From: Streptomyces sp. DT2A-34
GTDB taxonomy: Bacteria > Actinomycetota > Actinomycetes > Streptomycetales > Streptomycetaceae
Reading direction: 5' to 3'
Length of the DNA stretch: 64,000 nucleotides
NCBI RefSeq assembly: GCF_030499515.1
Contig: NZ_JASTWJ010000001.1
Coordinates: 5,498,001 to 5,562,000, forward strand
The notes beneath the pieces were generated by a model. That model saw only the letters and a list, made by a program, of their open reading frames with translations. It searched no databases and was not told the DNA's origin. The position numbers were made by a program, and so were the translations under genes. Below are positions 61,562 to 64,000 of this stretch, in pieces. Every line of letters begins with the position of its first letter. Position 1 is the stretch's first letter.

Positions 61562-62989
61562 TCAGTCCACGCGCGGCCGTGCGTGGCCGCCGTGCCGCGC
61601 CGAGCCGATCAGGCCCTTGATGGTGGTCAGCCAGCCGACGGCGACGATCGCCGCGCCGACCAGCAGGCCCAGGGAGCCCCTCAGCGGCAGCACGATGCCG
61701 ACCGCGCCGCCGAGCACCCAGGACACCTGCAGCAGCGTCTCGGAGCGCGCGAACGCCGACGTACGGACCAGTTCGGGCACGTCCCGCTGGATCAGCGCGT
61801 CCAGCGACAGTTTGGCCAGCGCCTGCGCGAACCCCGCGGTCGCAGCGAGGAACGCCACCAGGACCGCGCCGAAGAAGACCGCGGCCGTGAGCGCCGCCAG
61901 CAGCACGAACCCCACGACGGTCACGATGATGATCTCGGGCGCCCGGGAGCGCAGCCACGCCCCCACCGCCGTACCGCACGCGTTACCGACCCCGGCCGAG
62001 CCGGCCACTATGCCCAGCGACACGGCCGCGCTCTGGCCGGACATCGGGTGCTCGCGCAGCAGGAACGCGAGGAAGAAGATCAGGAAGCCGGACAGGCAGC
62101 GCAGGGCGGCGTTGGCGCCGAGGGCGTGGGTGACGGCGATGCCGACCGTGCGCAGCCCGGGGCGCTTGACCGGCTTGAGGTGCGGCCCGTGCAGATGCTG
62201 CTCGTCGGCCGCCAGCAGCGCGGTGTCCTCGCCCTTGGCCGAGTCGACCTTCGGCGGCAGGGAGAACGACAGGAACGTACCCGCGATGAAGATCACGAAG
62301 GCGCCGTACAGCGGATAGCGCGGCCCCAGTGCCTGGAGCCCCGCGCCTATGGGCGCCGCGATACCGGTGGCGAGGAGGCCGCCCAGCGTGACCCGGGAAT
62401 TGGCCTTCACCAACGAGAAGCGGGGTGGCAGCAGCCGGGGCACCACGGCGCTTCTGACGACGCCGTAGGCCTTCGAGGCGACCAGCACCCCGAGCGCGGC
62501 CGGATACAGCTCGATGCTGCCGGTGACGACCGCCCCGGACAGGACCAGCGCGAGCATCGCCCGGGCGAACATCGCCCCGGCCATCGCGGCGCGGCGGCCA
62601 TGCGGAACCCGGTCGAGGAGCGGGCCGATCACCGGCGCGAGGACGGTGAACGGCGCCATGGTGATGCCGAGGTAGAGCGCGACCCGGCCGCGGGCCTCGT
62701 CGGTCGGGACGGAGAAGAAGACGGTGGAGGCGAGGGCGACGGTGATCATCATGTCCCCGGCGCCGTTCACCGCGTGCAGTTCGATCAGCTTGCCGAGGCC
62801 GGACTCACCGGCGCCGTGCGCGTGGGTCGCCTTGCGGATGCCGCGGGCGGTGCCGGTGAACGGGAAGTGCAGGGCACGGCCGATCGCACGGAAGGAGCCG
62901 CGCGTCCGGCCCGATCCGCCACCTCGATTCCGGCCCCCCTTGGCCCCACCGACACCGGTGGCTCCTTGGGGCGGCTTCGCGGTTGCCAC
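61562..62989 (-). CDS. MFS transporter
   Basis: A 475-residue protein with about 12 spans after a basic Gly/Arg-rich head of 60 residues. IELHAVNGAGDMMITVALAST starts helix 1, and PVIGPLLDRVPHGRRAAMAG is the loop 2-3 motif. The group corresponds to Rv0876c, found in the same neighbourhood in mycobacteria. The GTG at 62989 is close to a CACTAT box and lacks a ribosome site, so it may be leaderless. Substrate unknown. Confidence 0.82.
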   Translation of the reverse strand: MATAKPPQGATGVGGAKGGRNRGGGSGRTRGSFRAIGRALHFPFTGTARGIRKATHAHGAGESGLGKLIELHAVNGAGDMMITVALASTVFFSVPTDEARGRVALYLGITMAPFTVLAPVIGPLLDRVPHGRRAAMAGAMFARAMLALVLSGAVVTGSIELYPAALGVLVASKAYGVVRSAVVPRLLPPRFSLVKANSRVTLGGLLATGIAAPIGAGLQALGPRYPLYGAFVIFIAGTFLSFSLPPKVDSAKGEDTALLAADEQHLHGPHLKPVKRPGLRTVGIAVTHALGANAALRCLSGFLIFFLAFLLREHPMSGQSAAVSLGIVAGSAGVGNACGTAVGAWLRSRAPEIIIVTVVGFVLLAALTAAVFFGAVLVAFLAATAGFAQALAKLSLDALIQRDVPELVRTSAFARSETLLQVSWVLGGAVGIVLPLRGSLGLLVGAAIVAVGWLTTIKGLIGSARHGGHARPRVD

Positions 62990-63345
62990 GACGCAATAGT
63001 GCCCCGAGATGGGGGTGGGTAGTGCGGTTACGGCGCGTATGGAGGGCACGGTCTCGGGTCGGCCGAGGGTGACCGACGGGTCGCGGCCCGGTCTCGGCCC
63101 GGTTCCGGCACGGTTCCGACCCGGTTCCGGCACCCGCCGCGCAGCGGTGAAAGGGCCGTCGGTGTAGGCCCAGCGCTCGCGAACAGGTAGCGTGCGTATC
63201 TCAGCCATCCCGCACAATGGATGACGTAGGTGCGCCCGAGCGCGATTCGGATGCGGACGTCGACGCGGCCCACTGGTCCGCTCCGTTCGCTCCACCGCCT
63301 CAAGGCACCGCACCCGAGAGACGGCGTAGGAGAGAAGCGATACCT
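62990..63345. other. Divergent intergenic region with short tandem repeats
   Basis: 356 bases without a gene. At about 63085-63133 a unit close to CGGCCCGGTTCCGGCAC occurs two to three times (CGGTCTCGGCCCGGTTCCGG, CACGGTTCCGACCCGGTTCC). It holds promoters for the MFS gene and the DUF3027 gene. Confidence 0.5.
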
Positions 63346-64000
63346 GTGAGCGCAGCGACAACGCGAAGCCGCACCCCCGACCGTCTGTGCGCCGAGGCGG
63401 TCGACCTCGCCCGCAGCGCAGCCGAGGAGGCCGCCGCGCCCGGCGTAGTGGGAGAGCACGCGGGCCTGCTCTCCGAAGGCGACCGCGTTGTCACGCACTT
63501 CTTCGAGTGCAAGGAACTCGGATACCGCGGCTGGCGCTGGGCGGTGACGGTGGCGAGGGCGTCGCGCGCGAAGCTCGTGACGCTGGACGAGGTGGTGCTG
63601 CTGCCGGGGCCGGACGCGCTGTTGGCCCCCGAGTGGGTCCCGTGGAGCGAGCGCCTGCGCCCCGGCGACATGGGCCCCGGCGACCTGCTCCCCACGGACG
63701 CCGAGGACCTCCGCCTGGAGCCCGGCTTCTCCGGCGAGGACGAGCCGGTGCCGAGCTCGGTCGTCTCGGAGGAGATGGCGGAGCTGGTGGAGGCGGAGGA
63801 CGCGGAGGTCACCGCCGGCGCCCCCGCGAACCTTCTCGTCGCCCCCTCCCGTGGCTCCATCGCCGCGGTGGCGGAGGAACTGGGCATGCGCCGCGCCCGC
63901 GTCCTGTCCCGCTACGGCCTGCACATCGCCGCGGACCGCTGGGAGGAGGCGTACGGCGCGAAGACCCCCATGGCCCAGGCGGCCCCGGCGTCGTGTGTGA
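63346..64000 (+). CDS. DUF3027 protein, 5' part
   Basis: At least 218 residues of a protein that runs past the window edge. RLCAEAVDLARSAAEEAAAPG, GEHAGLLSEGDRVVTHFFEC and GYRGWRWAVTVARA match the actinobacterial DUF3027 family (Rv0883c type). So do LPGPDALLAPEWVPWSERLRP and an Asp/Glu-rich middle. AGGAGAGAAG precedes the GTG start. The later RGSIAAVAEELGMRRARVLSRYGLHIA looks like a DNA-binding helix-turn-helix. Function unproven. Confidence 0.85.
   Translation, partial: MSAATTRSRTPDRLCAEAVDLARSAAEEAAAPGVVGEHAGLLSEGDRVVTHFFECKELGYRGWRWAVTVARASRAKLVTLDEVVLLPGPDALLAPEWVPWSERLRPGDMGPGDLLPTDAEDLRLEPGFSGEDEPVPSSVVSEEMAELVEAEDAEVTAGAPANLLVAPSRGSIAAVAEELGMRRARVLSRYGLHIAADRWEEAYGAKTPMAQAAPASCV

Overview
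The window is chromosomal DNA from a Streptomyces species. The sequence is very GC-rich with strong G/C bias at third codon positions. It also has GTG and TTG starts, BldD-, DasR- and HrcA-type control sites, and futalosine-pathway menaquinone genes. From memory, the backbone order (cdgB, nagA-nagK, otsA/otsB, thrC, cold-shock gene, groEL2, murQ, mqnD-mqnB) matches the S. coelicolor SCO428x-SCO433x region. No alignment could be run here.

Layout: 1-9.4 kb holds a sigma-factor tail, an acetyltransferase, a flavin reductase, the diguanylate cyclase cdgB behind a BldD-like box, and an aminosugar block. That block is a PfkB-family kinase, nagA and nagK, divergent from a sugar-binding lipoprotein across two DasR-like dre sites. 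9.5-13 kb makes protective sugars (otsB, otsA, gpgS). 13-17.6 kb has a SAM-I riboswitch ahead of threonine synthase, a ThiS/MoaD-like carrier, a cold-shock gene, and groEL behind two CIRCE operators. 17.8-21.5 kb holds an old-yellow-enzyme homologue, a phosphoesterase and a drug exporter.

21.5-25.1 kb is a decayed accessory patch: a fused gene remnant, a three-repeat MABP-like beta-prism protein and a truncated fibronectin-III gene. 25-40 kb returns to backbone: an HTH/DUF397 pair, murQ with its RpiR regulator, small enzymes, a repeat-disrupted mycothiol-isomerase-like gene, cutC behind a third dre-like site, and a HelD-type helicase.

40.2-43.4 kb is a mobile island. It carries a large TnpB-family nuclease with complete RuvC and zinc-finger motifs, a divergent small HTH protein with operator-like repeats, and a broken IS5-like element. 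It is followed by a GT87 mannosyltransferase and XPB helicase. Next come a STAND/TPR ATPase divergent from a second HTH/DUF397 module, a UPF0114-IstB fusion and two tiny secreted peptides. The window closes with a conserved actinobacterial block (XPB partner, PstS-like membrane protein, HAD phosphatase, cold-shock protein, mqnD-mqnB, DUF2771, MFS, DUF3027) that resembles the M. tuberculosis Rv0861c-Rv0883c neighbourhood.

The best candidates for an undescribed system are the TnpB-HTH pair, the STAND-HTH-DUF397 cluster, the MABP protein and the paired secreted peptides. A second theme is a family of short G/C palindromic repeats that have entered coding sequences, one of them causing an exact frameshift.
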